Shown here piece after piece: positions 22,200 through 34,299 of a stretch of 64,000 nt of DNA; the first letter of the stretch is position 1; each line of letters begins with the position of its first letter. The DNA lies in contig CM028338.1 of assembly GCA_016647705.1 (NCBI GenBank), forward strand, positions 9,547,240 to 9,611,239, in the 5' to 3' direction. Source of the DNA: Eucommia ulmoides. Taxonomy: Eukaryota > Streptophyta > Magnoliopsida > Garryales > Eucommiaceae. The notes beneath the pieces are model-generated. The model saw nothing but the letters and a program-made list of their open reading frames with translations, searched no databases and was not told where the DNA came from. The translations under genes were made by a program, and so were the position numbers.

Positions 22200-23265
22200 A
22201 GAGACACGTCGGGCCCGTTTCATAACCGTTTCGTGTCCATCCCATGCAGTGGGATGGGAATGGGATGAGAAATGATGAAAATTATATTTCCTTCTTGGGA
22301 ACAGAATCACGATTGGTAACAATAATTTTTTTTTAGATATGAGAACAAAATCACATTTGGTAACGATTTTATACAAGAAATCAAAAACAAACCCTAAATC
22401 ACAAATCCAAGAACAAATTCAAGAACAAATCCAAGAATAAACTCAAAGAAATCCAAGAAATTCGTTAGCCATTCACCGTTCAAGAAACCCAAATTGTCGT
22501 TCAAGAAACCCAAATCGAAATACTATTTCGTTCGCCGTTCAATTAGGGTTTCGATTTCGAAATCGAAATCGAAATAGGGTTTTGATTTCGATTTTGAAAT
22601 AGGGTTTCGATTTCAATTTCAAAATAGAAACCAACGAAGACGACGAGTAGCGAATGACGACTAGCGAGGAAGGAAATTTCAGTTAGGGTTTCGATTTCGA
22701 AATTGAAACACAATTTTGATTTCGATTTCAAAATCGAAAGCAATGAAGACGACGCAGACGACAATGAATGAAGAACTAGACGATGATCGAACGAAGAACT
22801 AGGCGAAGACGACGAACGAAAAATTAGGCGAAGACGACGAACGAAGAACCAGGTGAAGACGATGAGCGAAGAACCAGGCGATGACGACGAACAAAGAACC
22901 AGGTGAAGACGACGTCGGCGATGGAGGATGAAATCGGAGCATAGACGAGGATGGTTTTTGGACGAAAATGAGGATGATTTTTTGTTGGGAATGAATGAAT
23001 GATTTTCCTTCTTCTTGATCGATCGGATGAAGTGAGAATGAAATGAGAAGAAAATAGGATGGAAATCGAATGGGAATAATGAGAAACAACTTCTTCTTTT
23101 TTTTTTCTCATTTCTAAAGAAAAAAGTGGACACAATTTTCATTTGGGAATGGAATGGGAACGGAAACAAAAACTACCAAATACTATTCCCAAACAGAAAT
23201 CTCAAAAATCTGAGAATATGATAGAAATTTTGGGATGGGAACGGTTACCAAATGGGGACGACATT
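22200..23265. mobile_element. Non-autonomous TIR transposon with a captured or expanded interior (candidate)
   Basis: The left end (about 22205, GTTTCATAACCGTTTCGTG then TCCATCCCAT) and the complement of the right end (about 23262, ATTTGGTAACCGTTCCCA then TCCC) form an imperfect inverted repeat. Such GTTTGGTAACCG-type ends are common on plant MULE or hAT non-autonomous elements. Flanks GACACGTC and GACATTGTC are only loosely alike. The interior has alternating TTTCGATTTCGA words (22540-22740) and a 25-bp minisatellite. The 208-residue minus frame over it is serine/phenylalanine low complexity and not a gene. Confidence 0.45.
22783..22910. repeat. 25-bp minisatellite, about five copies
   Basis: The unit GACGACGAACGAAGAACCAGG plus four bases recurs with exact 25-bp period at 22808, 22833, 22858, 22883 and 22908, with a few substitutions and one older copy before. 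Because 25 is not a multiple of three, it creates similar long frames in all three minus-strand phases. Confidence 0.85.
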
Positions 23266-24219
23266 GTCTTCCCTCTCTCTTGCCATTGATAGTTAAAATT
23301 CATGTTCTTTTCTTCCTTCTTGCACAAATTCAACCTTAATTCTTTTAGTCCATTTCAACTTTATGGCCCTTCATCTATGTGGTGTTTTTCCTGATTTTAG
23401 CCTTCAATTATTTTAATTTGAATATTGGGTATTGCACTTTGACTATTTAGGTATGGACTATTAAAATTAAAGAGTGTTCATCCGCTTAGTAATTAGAGGT
23501 ATTTCTGTCTAGGGAGGTATTTGTCTATTCATAATTTCATATTGGAGTGTAATTATTTTATTTTGTTCTTTTTGATTGAGATGAGAATTTTTTTCTACTT
23601 CTAATTTTTATTTCTGAATTCAGAAAATCTCTTATATTTTTTTGTTCCTAAATATTTTCAAAACTATTTTTTTTTTTCTACATTTGTTGATACCAAGGAT
23701 GCTACTGATGAGATAATTTCAATTTTTTAGGTACAATAGTATTTATAATTGCGAGTTTTGATAATTCAACTATTTTTCCAACAAAATAGTGTAATGATTA
23801 GTATTCTCGAGACATTATTGATTGTTCTCGCAATAAATCAATTTGATAAGGTAAAATTAAGATATTAATATATTTTTTTGTTTTTTTATTTTTTAAATAT
23901 TTATTCAAATAAAGTTGTATTGTGATAATTGAATATTATTTTTTTCGTATAATTTGTCTAAATTTATTTATATTTTTGTATTTTAATTATTTTAGGATGT
24001 AGATGAAATAGAGAAGAGAATTTATTGAAAACTATTGTTGATGTTCAATTGTTAGTTAATATTGTTGTTCTACTAAAATTGGTGCAAAATGTTAGTCTTC
24101 ATTGTTAGTTATTTTTTATGTTCAATATTAACTATTGTTGATGTTCAAATGAAATAGGTGTAAAATATTGTATATACAAAGAAAATTATAACCCTTTTTT
24201 TTTTTTTTTGTTATTTAAC
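23266..24219. other. AT-rich intergenic DNA, no gene recognised
   Basis: No conserved frame or repeat family recognised. A short tandem-like theme of TTGTTGATGTTCAA occurs around 24030-24160 (three loose copies). Confidence 0.4.
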
Positions 24220-24250
24220 ACCCGTGCCTTCAGACCTGTTTATACGCTAG
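24220..24250 (+). mobile_element. Possible Helitron 3' terminus
   Basis: The sequence CCCGTGCCTTCAGACCTG, a decayed version of a GTGC/GCAC hairpin, is followed about 10 bases later by CTAG and then T, which fits the CTRR end and the A|T target of plant Helitrons. The 5' end (TC after an A) could not be placed, so the length is unknown. Confidence 0.35.
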
Positions 24251-25235
24251 TATAAAAATATGTCATGATTTATAGAATAAATGAGGAACTTCACGTGCCT
24301 AAAGGCACTATATTGATTTTCAAATTTTTAAATGTGAAAAAATAATAAATAATAAAAAGTTGGCTAATAAAATATATAAATAAAACTTAAATGGTATAAA
24401 ATATAATTAAACTCAATTACTTTGAAAGTGGGGGTGTGAAATTTTTAAGCGGAAATATTTTCTCCTAGTTATTTCATCAGTTCATCTGAACCATTCAGTC
24501 TCCTCAAACTAATTCAAGTCATTAATCAAAAGACATTTAAAAAAACATCTTGATTTATTAATAGATTTGTGGGAGATTTGTCAAGGATAAAAATTAAGAG
24601 TAAAAAATTGTGAGAGAGTTGAGACAGATTTGTTAAGAGTAAAACATAGGATAAAAATATTAGAAAATGTTATAAATTGATCTAGACCGTTGGATCGAAA
24701 TTGATCCAACGATAAAAATTGTCTAAAAGTAAAATATGTCTTGATTTAGGGAATAGATTTTATTTTGTTATAAATTTAAAAGAGTAAATAGACCATTTAA
24801 AAAAAAAAAGTGAGGAACAAAAATATAATTGGCCTTTAAAAACACAAAATCACATTAGATTGTGGGAAGAAAAAAAGAAAAAAAAAAAGCATTATTTTTT
24901 GTGGTTTTAATTTTATTGGATGTGATTGGGGGTCACACTCGCATGCTTCAACTAAACAAGCTTAATTTGAATGGAGCAGCTCGTGTACACACCCTAATAA
25001 CTGCAAGGAGTGTTTTCTACATTATCTTCAATTCAGGTATCAAATAAAGACTGCTCAACAAAATATTCAACAGAATTATTGGTCCCCTCCCAAATTGCCA
25101 ATAATATGACTTTATAGTTTCCCACATTTGGATAGACACTTGCATCATAAGAATATACATTTTGACCCCTAAACAATATAATTTTTCAATCAGAATAACG
25201 AACACCGGCCCAATACAAAAGCCAAGAGGCACCAG
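24251..25235. other. AT-rich intergenic DNA, no gene recognised
   Basis: No family recognised. It includes a near-palindromic GATCTAGACCGTTGGATC...TTGATCCAACG stretch at about 24680-24712. A 61-residue frame at 24862-25047 starts in an A-rich run and has no recognisable domain. Confidence 0.4.
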
Positions 25236-25667
25236 AGATGACAATTGCACCAAAACCGGCGGTAATCGAACCGAACCAAACCAAAACGAATAATTCGGGT
25301 TTGACCATGTTCAAATAGTTTTGGTTTCAGTTTTAATTCTGAAATTTAAATTGGAAGCGTTTTTTTTTTATCTTGGTTTTTGCATTGTCACCGTGAACCA
25401 AACCGTATACCCATTGTTTTAACTCTAGTCCTTTATATACAATACCTATATTCTTTTATATATATAACATTTTACCTATAGTTTATATATATGTATTATT
25501 ATTAAGGTTTATCATTTGTTTGCTTGTTTTTTATTATTAGGTTTCAATTTTATGTTTGTTATGTTCACATTCTTTTGTAAAAATTAGGATTTGATGATTT
25601 TGGTTGGATTTTATGTTTTGTATTTTAGTTATATTTTTGTTTACAATTTTATGAACTTTTATTGAAG

Positions 25668-25670
<3 letters not shown>

Positions 25671-25760
<90 letters not shown>
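25671..25760. repeat. (TA)45 microsatellite
   Basis: Ninety bases of uninterrupted TA. A shorter TA run resumes at about 26764-26779, on the far side of the LTR-like repeat, which suggests the repeat inserted into a longer TA tract. Confidence 0.97.
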
Positions 25761-25764
<4 letters not shown>

Positions 25765-26763
25765 TATGCCAAAAACTTAATCGTTAGGAATGACCTCTTG
25801 GGATTCAGAACATGATCTTTTTTAAAATTTGGTTCTTGCAAAATAATACAACGCAAGTGGGTCTTCCAGCGTTACACCTCCAGTGTGAGATAAGTTTGAT
25901 ATTTCTCAAAGAATTTTGACAGAGTGATGACTAGAAAAATAATGAACATGTCTCGCTAAACCCCTCTTTGTAGTATTTATAAGAGATGAAAAACACATTT
26001 GACAAGTCTTCCATAAATATCAATCAGTTCCTATTAATTTCTCAGATTCAATGGGATATGGGAGTAATAAACTGTTATATTTAAATTGTAATTATCCATT
26101 TCATTTATAGTAGGCAGTTGTAACAGCTCTTGAGCACATGATGCGTCCTGAGTTGGAAGTAGCTTAGGTCATCCTCGATAATCCTGAGGATGGATTCAAA
26201 GTGTAGTTGAGCTTCTGGACTCAGTTAAGGTTTACATTCTGCGCGATATCTTTATATCTTTAATTCTCTTAAAGCATCGAGCAATATCTTCGTTTACTAG
26301 TCGATGAGTTTGGGCTCAAGTGATTATCTTTAGAATTTGTGTTTGTTGTTCTTGGCAGTATCAAAACGTCATTATGTCGGGAGATCTTATATGTCTCTCT
26401 AGAAAAATGGATATCTCCTGAAAAGATTTTAAGTTCCATTTTTTTTCTCCACTCAAACCAACCCACCTACTCAAATCCATCTCCGTAACAAGGGGACAAT
26501 AGCGACCATTAGAACGTCTTGAACAGGTCGTTTAAGGAAGGGTATGAGACAAAAAATATTCAATTTGATTGATGCCTCCTCTACCGCTTTTAGCGCTTTA
26601 GAAGTCATTTTACAATGTTGTTGTGCTTCTCTATGGAAAAGGTTTCTAAATGGAATGTAGGCACGTGGGTGTTACCCAAAGGTGCATTGGAACATATGCT
26701 ATGTAAGTGAGTTTATCCTTACACGTGACAGTTTTTAAACTAGTTGGAAAAATCCCTCATCTA
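25761..26763 (+). repeat. LTR-like repeat, copy A (about 1 kb)
   Basis: This copy matches copy B (29285-30245) at its start (TGCCAAAA, GACCTCTTGGGATT, TTCTTGCAAAA, GTGGGTCTTCC), in the middle (GTATTTATAAGAGATGAAA, a TATA-like box) and at its end (GAGTTTATCCT, TTGGAAAAATCCCTCAT). Ends TG...CA are possible. With no internal domains beside it, a solo LTR of an unidentified retrotransposon is the simplest reading. The TSD is masked by the surrounding TA repeat. Confidence 0.55.
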
Positions 26764-26935
26764 TATATATATATATATAAACTTAATAGTTTGTTTTGGT
26801 TTTTTATAAAATTAAACAATTTAATTTAAAAATCGATGGTTAACAATTGGTTTTGAATTTGATATTTTTTTAATAGGTTTGATTTTGATTTTCTACTGAG
26901 GATTAAAAGTGACAAATTGCCCTCCGTAAGAGACA

Positions 26936-27452
26936 CATGATGCTTTTGGAATAAATACAATAAAATTAGATCCCAAATAATATTCTTTTTTTAAAAAAAA
27001 AAAATTATTATATGTTTGTTGTATAGTAAAATAATAAAAATGTAGATTAACTTGTATCGTCCAACCTTATATAACAATTTGGGATAAAAAGATAGGATAT
27101 TACTTTTGATCCGGAGCGTTGCTCGTCTTAAAATATCTAAATCATTATTTGCAATTGTAATTTTAATTAATTTTTAAGTAGTAGTTTCAAATCAAAATTT
27201 TAAAAATGAGTGAAGTAACTAGTATTATTTCAAAAATGAATTAAATTCACAATTTTATAATGCGTATAAGTTGTAAGTCAATTAACATTGAAAAGTTAGG
27301 TCGTAAATTAATATAGTCCGAGAAAGGGATGAAAGACAAGGTATAACTTCAGTCATGATTAAAAAATCAAAAGCACGTATAATTATTTTTTTATACATGC
27401 CAATTCAGTACTAATAATCTTAAATAATTTAGATAGTTTAAAGAATTTAAAT
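26936..27452. other. AT-rich intergenic DNA, no gene recognised
   Basis: No gene, repeat family or RNA signature recognised. Confidence 0.4.
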
Positions 27453-28092
27453 TCTGGACACCGAATTAATACTAAGACACTATTTTTTTCACATTTTGAT
27501 AATAGCTATGAGGCCCATTGTTTAAAAAAATATCCTAGTAATTTTAAAAGATAATATTTTTTATTTTTTTTTTAATATTTCTTCTTGTTTTTATTTTTTT
27601 TTTAATTTTTTTTTAGTTTTTGCTCTTATTCTTTATTTTTTGTTTCCTTTTTATTATTTTTAGTTTTTGTGTGGTGTTTATAGACAAAAAATAAAAACTA
27701 GAAAAAAAAAAAAAAAACGAAATTCAACAAAAACAAAACTAAAATTAAATTTAAAAAAATAAAAGGAAACCTAATAATATTTTTTTTATTTTTTGCCTTT
27801 CGTTTTATAATTTTTTATTCTGATTTTATTTAATTATTTTTTCTAAACACCATACTCAAAAAAAATTAAAAATAAAAACAGAAATAAAATCAATAAAATA
27901 AAAAATATTAAAAAAATAAAAAAAATAGAAAAATAGAAAAACAAGAGAGAGTAAAAAATAGAAACAAAAAATAAAATTAAAAAATATAAAATAATTTTTA
28001 AAATTAAAAAATTATTTGCTTAACAAAATGTACTGAGAAGTGTCTCAAGTAACCTAAATGACAAGATAAAAGGTGTCTCAGTTTGTCCAAAT
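27453..28092. mobile_element. AT-rich foldback MITE (candidate)
   Basis: A T-rich left half (27540-27660) is followed by an A-rich right half (27690-28000), so the strand can fold on itself. The outer ends share TGGACA and CTAAGACAC / CTGAGACACC words in inverted orientation (27454-27480 and 28071-28092). No transposase, no clear TSD. Confidence 0.4.
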
Positions 28093-28270
28093 GATACATT
28101 TAAGCATTTTAAAGTATAAGGGTCATTCGAAAGTCCTCTCCAACTCTCTTTTTTCGGCAAGAGTTGAATCTCTGGGAACGATTTTTTTACTGTTCTTTAC
28201 ATGTTAAACAGGCTAGTTCAGTTGATATTTTTCTCTCAAAAATCAAAAATTAAAGTTTTGATTGATAATT

Positions 28271-28712
28271 TAAGGTGGCATTTGGTTAGTGTGTCTGCTT
28301 TTTTGTTACTATTTCTAATAATTTAGGATAAATATTTTTATTCTAGAGTATTTTGAAAATAGAAATATGTTCGGTAATGATCATTAAGTTGAAATTATTT
28401 TTTTTATTTATAAGAAAAAGGAAACAAATAAACACATTTGGTTGTAATATTTTTTTTTTCTTTAAATATATATATATTTTAGTCAATGGGATAGTAGTGG
28501 TCGACCGGGTGCTAATGGCCAGCGAGATGGTGATAAAAATAGTTTTATAGAAGTGAATAAGAATTAACATTTTTTTTTTCAAATTCTTAAAGAATTCAAG
28601 AAATATCCCTAAAATACTTTTAAAATTTTGGGAATGAAATCGTGTTTACCAAATGTATTTTTTGTAAATTAATCCTAAAATTTTAAGAGCGGAAACAGAA
28701 AAAAGAATCAAA
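28271..28712. mobile_element. MITE-like element with imperfect terminal inverted repeats (candidate)
   Basis: The left end GGCATTTGGTTAGTGTG...AATTTAGGA and the complement of the right end CGTTTGATTC...AATTTTAGGA correspond loosely, and an inner TTTACCAAATG on the right pairs with CATTTGGTT on the left. Size and lack of coding capacity fit a MITE. A small frame here (28353-28550) is an artefact of composition. Confidence 0.4.
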
Positions 28713-29284
28713 CGGGAACAAAGTAAATCAATATATTCATTGACAAAAAATCTGTACGAAAATTAAATAAATTCGCATCAAGAATTTGACTATCTTTTGC
28801 TTGAACAGCACTCCCAACCACCAAGGCATTGGAAGGGGCATCTTTATCTATATGTGGGTTAGAGCTTTATGGTGAAAAGAACAGAGCATGCAAATTGGGG
28901 GTGTGTTTTGAAATGATGTGAAAACAGAGGGGATGGGGGGGTTACCCTCCCTCCTAAAATAAATGTGATAAACAAGCAAAGGCTAGAGAGAGAGAGAGAG
29001 AATTCGGCTTTGATGTATGTGGTGGGGGCCCATTTTCCACTTCAACGGCACCAACCCATCAAAGCAAAATGTCCATGTCAGCAGTCTATTGATTCACGCA
29101 ACAATTTTTTGGTGGGCCATGCCCGACATGGTAGGCCCACACCCCAGTGTGGGTACTTTGTTAGGGGAAATAGGCCCGCATAGGAATTCAAAGTGAGGCA
29201 ATTGTTTTTTTTATTTTGCTTTTAAAAAAAAAAAATCAAATAGAAGAATAAAATATATTATTCATAACATAAATTGGAAAAATT
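28713..29284. other. Intergenic DNA with a GC-richer island
   Basis: 28920-29180 is noticeably less AT-rich than its surroundings and contains (GA)n at 28984-29001. A 72-residue frame (28965-29183) crosses it; I see no domain, and the purine repeat supplies its N-terminus, so it is not called as a gene. Confidence 0.4.
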
Positions 29285-30245
29285 GAACAAGATGCCAAAA
29301 TCTATTCGTCAAGAATGGTCTCTTGGGATTTAAAAGAGATTTTCCTTAAGCCTGGGTTCTTACAAAACAATGCTCTGCAGGTGGACTTACTAACGTTGCA
29401 CCTATGGTATGAGAATAATTGAGTTTTCTGAGAGTATTTTGATAGAGTAACAACAAAAAATTAGTAAATATATTTGTCTAGATCACCTTATGGTATTTAT
29501 AAGAAATGAAAGTCATGTTTAACAAATCTTTTATAAATCTTGGTCAACATTAATACAATGGATTTAATGCAATATGACATATGAGAGTAATAGAACATTA
29601 CATTCAAATCATAACCACTCATTCCATAAATTGTGGGTACTCGTAAGTAAAGGTTCCTAAGCATGAGGCACAAGCGTAACACAAAAAACTTCTTCGGTGA
29701 CCCTAAGGATGAGCTAATGGTGTAACCGAGGCCTATATCCCCAAGCAAGGATCACTTTATTATTGGTTTTATCTTACATTGGATGTGAAAGAACTTGGTG
29801 GTCAAGTAATGAGTGTGAGACTCTCACCTCATAAAGCTACCTTTTTGAATTGAGAAAGACTCAAAACTATCTTACGCTGACATGAGAGCCTAGTTTACAA
29901 CAATTTTGACCCAATATGCACAAAGGGGAAAACTGGTCGAGTGATAGCCGACTAAAAGCCAAACATGTGAGGGAGAGATTATTGAGTTTATCCCACATTC
30001 GATATAGAAATAATTGGTGGATATGTTATAAGTGTGAGAGAAAACCTCATCTTATGAACCAATTTTTGGAGTTTAGATGCCAAGACTACCCTATACTTAC
30101 TCGATGGTTTCATGTCTTTTACAGTCTCCTCGGCTACTGGGCATTATGTTCGGTTATCAATAGTGGCTTTGAACTCACGTGCTTGGCACATGAGTTTATC
30201 CTAATATGTGATAATTTTTTGGAATTGGTTGGAAAAATTCCTCAT
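29285..30245 (+). repeat. LTR-like repeat, copy B, interrupted by a TRIM
   Basis: Second copy of the repeat at 25761-26763, in the same orientation. Shared words include GGTCTCTTGGGATT, GTGGACTTACTAACGTT, GTATTTATAAGAAATGAAA (TATA-like) and TTGGAAAAATTCCTCATC. A small TRIM element (29761-30099) accounts for much of the middle. The 136-residue frame 29916-30326 crosses both and is not a gene. Confidence 0.55.
29761..30099 (+). mobile_element. TRIM (terminal-repeat retrotransposon in miniature)
   Basis: Two direct repeats of about 115-120 bp, 29761-29875 (TATTGGTTTTATCTTACATT) and 29980-30099 (TATTGAGTTTATCCCACATT), share GTGAAAGAACTTGGTGG / ATAGAAATAATTGGTGG, AGTGTGAGA, CCTCAT and a CTATxCTTA end. 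After the first comes TGACATGAGAGCC (29878-29890), a decayed TGGTATCAGAGCC primer site; before the second comes the purine tract GTGAGGGAGAGA. Order, size (about 340 bp) and lack of coding capacity are those of TRIMs. The repeats are well diverged, so it is old. Confidence 0.75.
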
Positions 30246-32573
30246 CGCTATTCATTAAGGTCAAACTTTATTTGTGTTTTCCTATATTTTTTTATTGTTT
30301 TTGTTTTCAAAGTAATTAAAACATAAATTGAAAAAACGAAAACAAAAAAAAAAAAATATATTTTTTATTTTATTCTCAAATTTTGAGAAAAAGTTTTTAA
30401 GAAAATATCACAAATTGTTTTTTATTTTTATTTCCAATTTAAAAAATAAATAGAAAAAAGGGTTTATTCCTTGCCCAGGATAAAAGCAATGGCTGATGGC
30501 AAAAGGAGATGTGGGGAAACCCCTCCACCCATTAGTGAACAAACAAACAAAAAAGCAAATCAAAACAAAAGAGAAAAACAACAGGAGATGAGGGGGACAA
30601 AGTGGAAGAATGTTAATCCCATCACCTAAAGTTAAAAATATATATATATAATTAAAATTATTTAATTTTAAAAAATAATAAACAAAGGCCATTTGACTTT
30701 TTAAATGTTAATCATATACACAATAGATTGATTGTACTATATAAAGAAGAAATGATGGGAGTGTGACCCATACTAGTAAACTTTTGTCATTGTCATCTTA
30801 TTATTGTAGCTTGTATGAGCTCATGACCATATGCGATATGTTTTATTGTTCTTGAATCTTGAGCAAACAACTTTAATGGATTGGCTGATGTTTGTATGGC
30901 TGAGTTTTACTTTGAAACCCCTCAAGATTACGCATAATTTCACTTTTGATCCAAAACTTCTAATTTACAAATTGCACTTTAAACAAATAAATTTTGTCTC
31001 GGTCGACCAATTCTGACCAAAATAGACATTTTATTGATTTTTGAGCGATATTTTAGTATAATCAAACATATTCCCAGTGTAAAGTATAATTGAATATAAA
31101 TTTTAGAAGCACGTAGCATAATTTTTACATATTTGTCTCGTGTTGTACAATGGATTTGAAATGCGTTTAACTCTTTTAAAATTTGAGTTGAGTTGCAGTG
31201 TAGGTATATATTAGAATCATGTAAGATTGACCAAAAGTAGTTGTTTTGTCACACTGTTTATTGTATTGGAAAACTCAGTGTTTTATCCTTTTTTTTATTT
31301 TAATTCTTGTTTAGTTCACCGCTTAATTTATAACCAATTCAAATTTATTTACTAAAATGTTCTCAAGATTAATTTAGTACTATTATTGCATTCTACAGTT
31401 TATTTTTGATTGACATGCCGAATGAAATTTTTTAACATGTTTGGTTTCTAGTAATAGAATCGACTTTGAATGAAATTTAAAATTTGATTCTATTCTCACA
31501 AAATTTGATTCATTACTGCATACTAAAAACATCATGTTGCTAATGTCTAAATGTGATGTAATCGTGTAATCTTTTTATTTTATAAATTCTTGGAAGAATT
31601 TTTCAAGCTAGTTTAACCATGTAAACCTTTTTTTATTATTGGTCCATTAAAATGGAACAATTTATTTTACTTTTTTTATTTGATATTTCTTATGTAGTTT
31701 TCGCATAGTAAATGAAGTCTAGTAGTGAAATTGTAGTAAATTCGAAATAGGAAAATAATGACATTTATAATTTTTATAACTATTTTGTTTGTTTTAGTAG
31801 AATTCTACAAAATGCCAAAAACAATTAAAATCCCTACAATATCAATTTTGGCTAAATGATCACGTTACGAATAGGAAAATTCGAATGGCATTGTCCCACA
31901 ATAAAATTCTTTTAGATTGGAAAATAATTACAAATCCAAAATAGTAAAATTTCAGTTAATCCAAAATCAGAAACTAGCAATGTATATAATATTAGTGAAA
32001 TTCAACTAAAACCTTAACTACACAACTAACTATTTGTTATTGATGATAATTAGTAGAATTCTACTAAATTGCCAAAAGAATTAAAATTTCAAACTAGTGT
32101 TCTACTAAAAGGTCACTTTCCACAATTATATATGAATCTGTTTTGTTTTTTTCATTTTTTTTTCCCATTCATGTTAGCTTTTTAGATTTGGAATAAACAA
32201 CTTGGAAATTATTAATCACGCCTAGATATACTATGTTACAGATTATATTACGTGAAATATGGTGCAGTTTTGATTCACTGTGATCAAGGCCAAACTAAAA
32301 GGCAAAATCATCCCCAATGTTAAGAATTCTAAAATTATATAGTGTCAAGTGGAGTAACACATTTGACTTATATATTAGTTTGGGAATAATTGATGTGGCA
32401 CAAAAATTTAATAACCGTTCTTAAATGTAATTCTCGATTTACACGAATGATTTTGTTACAAGAGAATGATGAGAAATACGCAACTCCCGATTTGCACGGA
32501 AGATCTGACTACTACGATAAAAAGGCGAGGAATTTATAAAACCCAACTAACATATAAGTCATCAATATATTTA
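30246..32573. other. AT-rich intergenic DNA, no gene recognised
   Basis: No coding signature. Two diverged copies of a ~60-bp segment around the palindrome AGTAGAATTCTACT are found at 31797 and 32051 (both followed by AAATxGCCAAAA and AATTAAAAT). 31560-31800 is plain AT-rich DNA. Confidence 0.4.
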
Positions 32574-33041
32574 GGGGTTTTGACACATTGCACCCCTAAA
32601 GTTTGATAATTATTTCAATTTGGTCCCTATAGTTGCAATTTGAATACATAACACTCTGAAATTTAGTAAGCATTCCACTTTAGTTCAAATCTATAGTTAG
32701 ATTACAATTTTGGATGACAAATAGTCAATTGTCGTGCATCTAACTATTTATTCGGAACCTTATGGATATTTTCAACATCTTTTTTTTTTTTTCTTTCTTA
32801 TAATTTCTTTTACGAACATACACACATATATTTTAGAGCATTTGGGTGGGAAGAAGAACGAGGAGCAAAAATGTCCCAAAAAATCTATTAAAAACAATCA
32901 GGGATATGGCAGGTGACTGTTTTTGGTCAAAAACTCTGAGAATGATGACTTGGACTATATGAGTTACGTGTTGAAAATGAAACCATGAGGACCAAAGCGA
33001 GGTTTTAGTCAAACTTTAGGGGTGCAAAGTGTCAAAACCCC
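32574..33041. mobile_element. Short MULE-type element (468 bp) with near-perfect TIRs
   Basis: The left end GGGGTTTTGACACATTGCAC continues as CCCTAAAGTTTGA; the complement of the right end gives the same 33 bases with one mismatch. Flanking 9-bp repeats ATATATTTA (32565-32573) and ATATATTTG (33042-33050) differ at one base; 9 bp is the TSD length of Mutator-like transposons. The interior is non-coding, with a T-rich run at 32779-32792. Confidence 0.82.
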
Positions 33042-34299
33042 ATATATTTGCAATGAAAATGATCATTCCATATGAACATATATACACATATACACAGTCA
33101 AAAGTGAACAAGGTAAATATTTACATGGGAAAATAATATGGTCCAAAAACACATATATATAAAGAATATACCACTACTTACTTTCTCCAACAAACACATA
33201 TATATAGAGACAAAGAATTATTGTGTCACCAATTTGATTTACACACCATTATACCGACAGCACCATATAGGGGCGTGAATTGCTTTTTGATATTAGAAAG
33301 TCAATTTCTTTTTGGATAAACTACACTTTTACCCTCAAAGTTTATGTTCTGTTACACTTTATACCCTTAAACTTTTAATTGCCGAAATATTGTCTAAATA
33401 TCACCAAAAAATACTATTTTCTATGCCGATTTTTACAAATTTTAGAATCCAGTTTGTTAAAATGAAAACTTTATGGTGCAGAGTGAAATTTAAACCATTT
33501 TTTTCTTGGGTAGCTTCAAAAGTAAAATATATAGTTCCACATGTTTCGATGTTATTGGCATGTCTATGGAAGGAGACAAGACAACCCAACCAAAGTCATG
33601 TATGGGAGATTGGAAAAATCTTTCCTTTTTGACGATGGAGTTGAATCCAAGCTTCCCCATTATCTATATATTTATCAAAGTTGAATCCAAACAAAAGGGA
33701 ATGTTTCAATCACATAATGTGTGGAGTAGCCTTTTTCCCTATTAAAGTATACATGGCGTGAAAATTGAAAAACAAATGTTATCTCTATACTATACAACTT
33801 ATACAAAGCACAATGATTTATATTTGAAACATTTTTAAGAGATATTTTGAGGGTTGACAATTGAGACTGAATTTGTAAATAGTTAATTAAAAGTAGGTGA
33901 AAATTAAACCAAAATAGACTCCCTCTCTCATTTCTCCCCAAAAAATAAAAAGAAACGTTGGCCGCAGTCCCCCAACTTGCCTTTATTTCGTAAAAAGTCT
34001 TGTTGCCAATTTATGATGGCGTTTTAGTCACGTCTATTAAAAAAGACATAAGTCTATTGTCCTATGTGCGCATGTTCAGCATACGTCTGCATTTACTGAC
34101 CTGCATAATTGCCACATCGAGATGTCCATCATCGCTATGTTCACGCAAAACCCCCAGCAATCCCAAAAACCCTCTCAATTTCTCGTCTTTTTTATATGAA
34201 GCCCTAGTGTTTGCTGAAAAGTTCTCGATTCTTTTTAGCAATGACCAAATTAAGGAACATGCTCAAGTCGTCTGTCAACAAATCACAACGGGATATCCA
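33042..34299. other. Intergenic DNA with one orphan transposon-like end
   Basis: At about 33315-33390 the text CTACACTTTTACCCTCAAAG then GTTACACTTTATACCC is of the form of plant MULE-type inverted repeats, but no partner end was found. Frames of 102-106 residues at 33312-33632 and 34000-34308 have no recognised domain or neighbour and are not called. Confidence 0.4.

Larger units (their letters stand above)
25236..26935. mobile_element. Decayed AACCGAACC-rich hAT-like element, split by a microsatellite and an LTR-like repeat
   Basis: The left part (25236-25430) has the AACCGAACCAAACC words typical of a widespread class of plant non-autonomous hAT elements, and the right part (26780-26935) has the matching TTGGTTTT / TTTGATTTTGATTTT words, ending near GACAAATTGCCC, the loose complement of ATGACAATTGCACC at 25236. 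A (TA)45 tract and a 1 kb LTR-like repeat lie between. TSD not resolved. Confidence 0.35.

Noticed and set aside
22543-23169. 208-residue minus-strand reading frame, with long frames in the other two phases
   Set aside because: It runs over a 25-bp minisatellite and GATTTCGA repeats; all three phases are open for the same reason, and the product is Ser/Phe/Arg low complexity.
28965-29183. 72-residue frame in a GC-richer island
   Set aside because: The (GA)n repeat creates its start region and nothing downstream resembles a known protein.
29916-30326. 136-residue plus-strand frame
   Set aside because: It begins inside the TRIM and ends in the LTR-like repeat; no protein family resemblance.
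33312-33632. 106-residue plus-strand frame
   Set aside because: Starts in a transposon-end-like sequence, no recognisable domain, and an equally long frame lies on the other strand.
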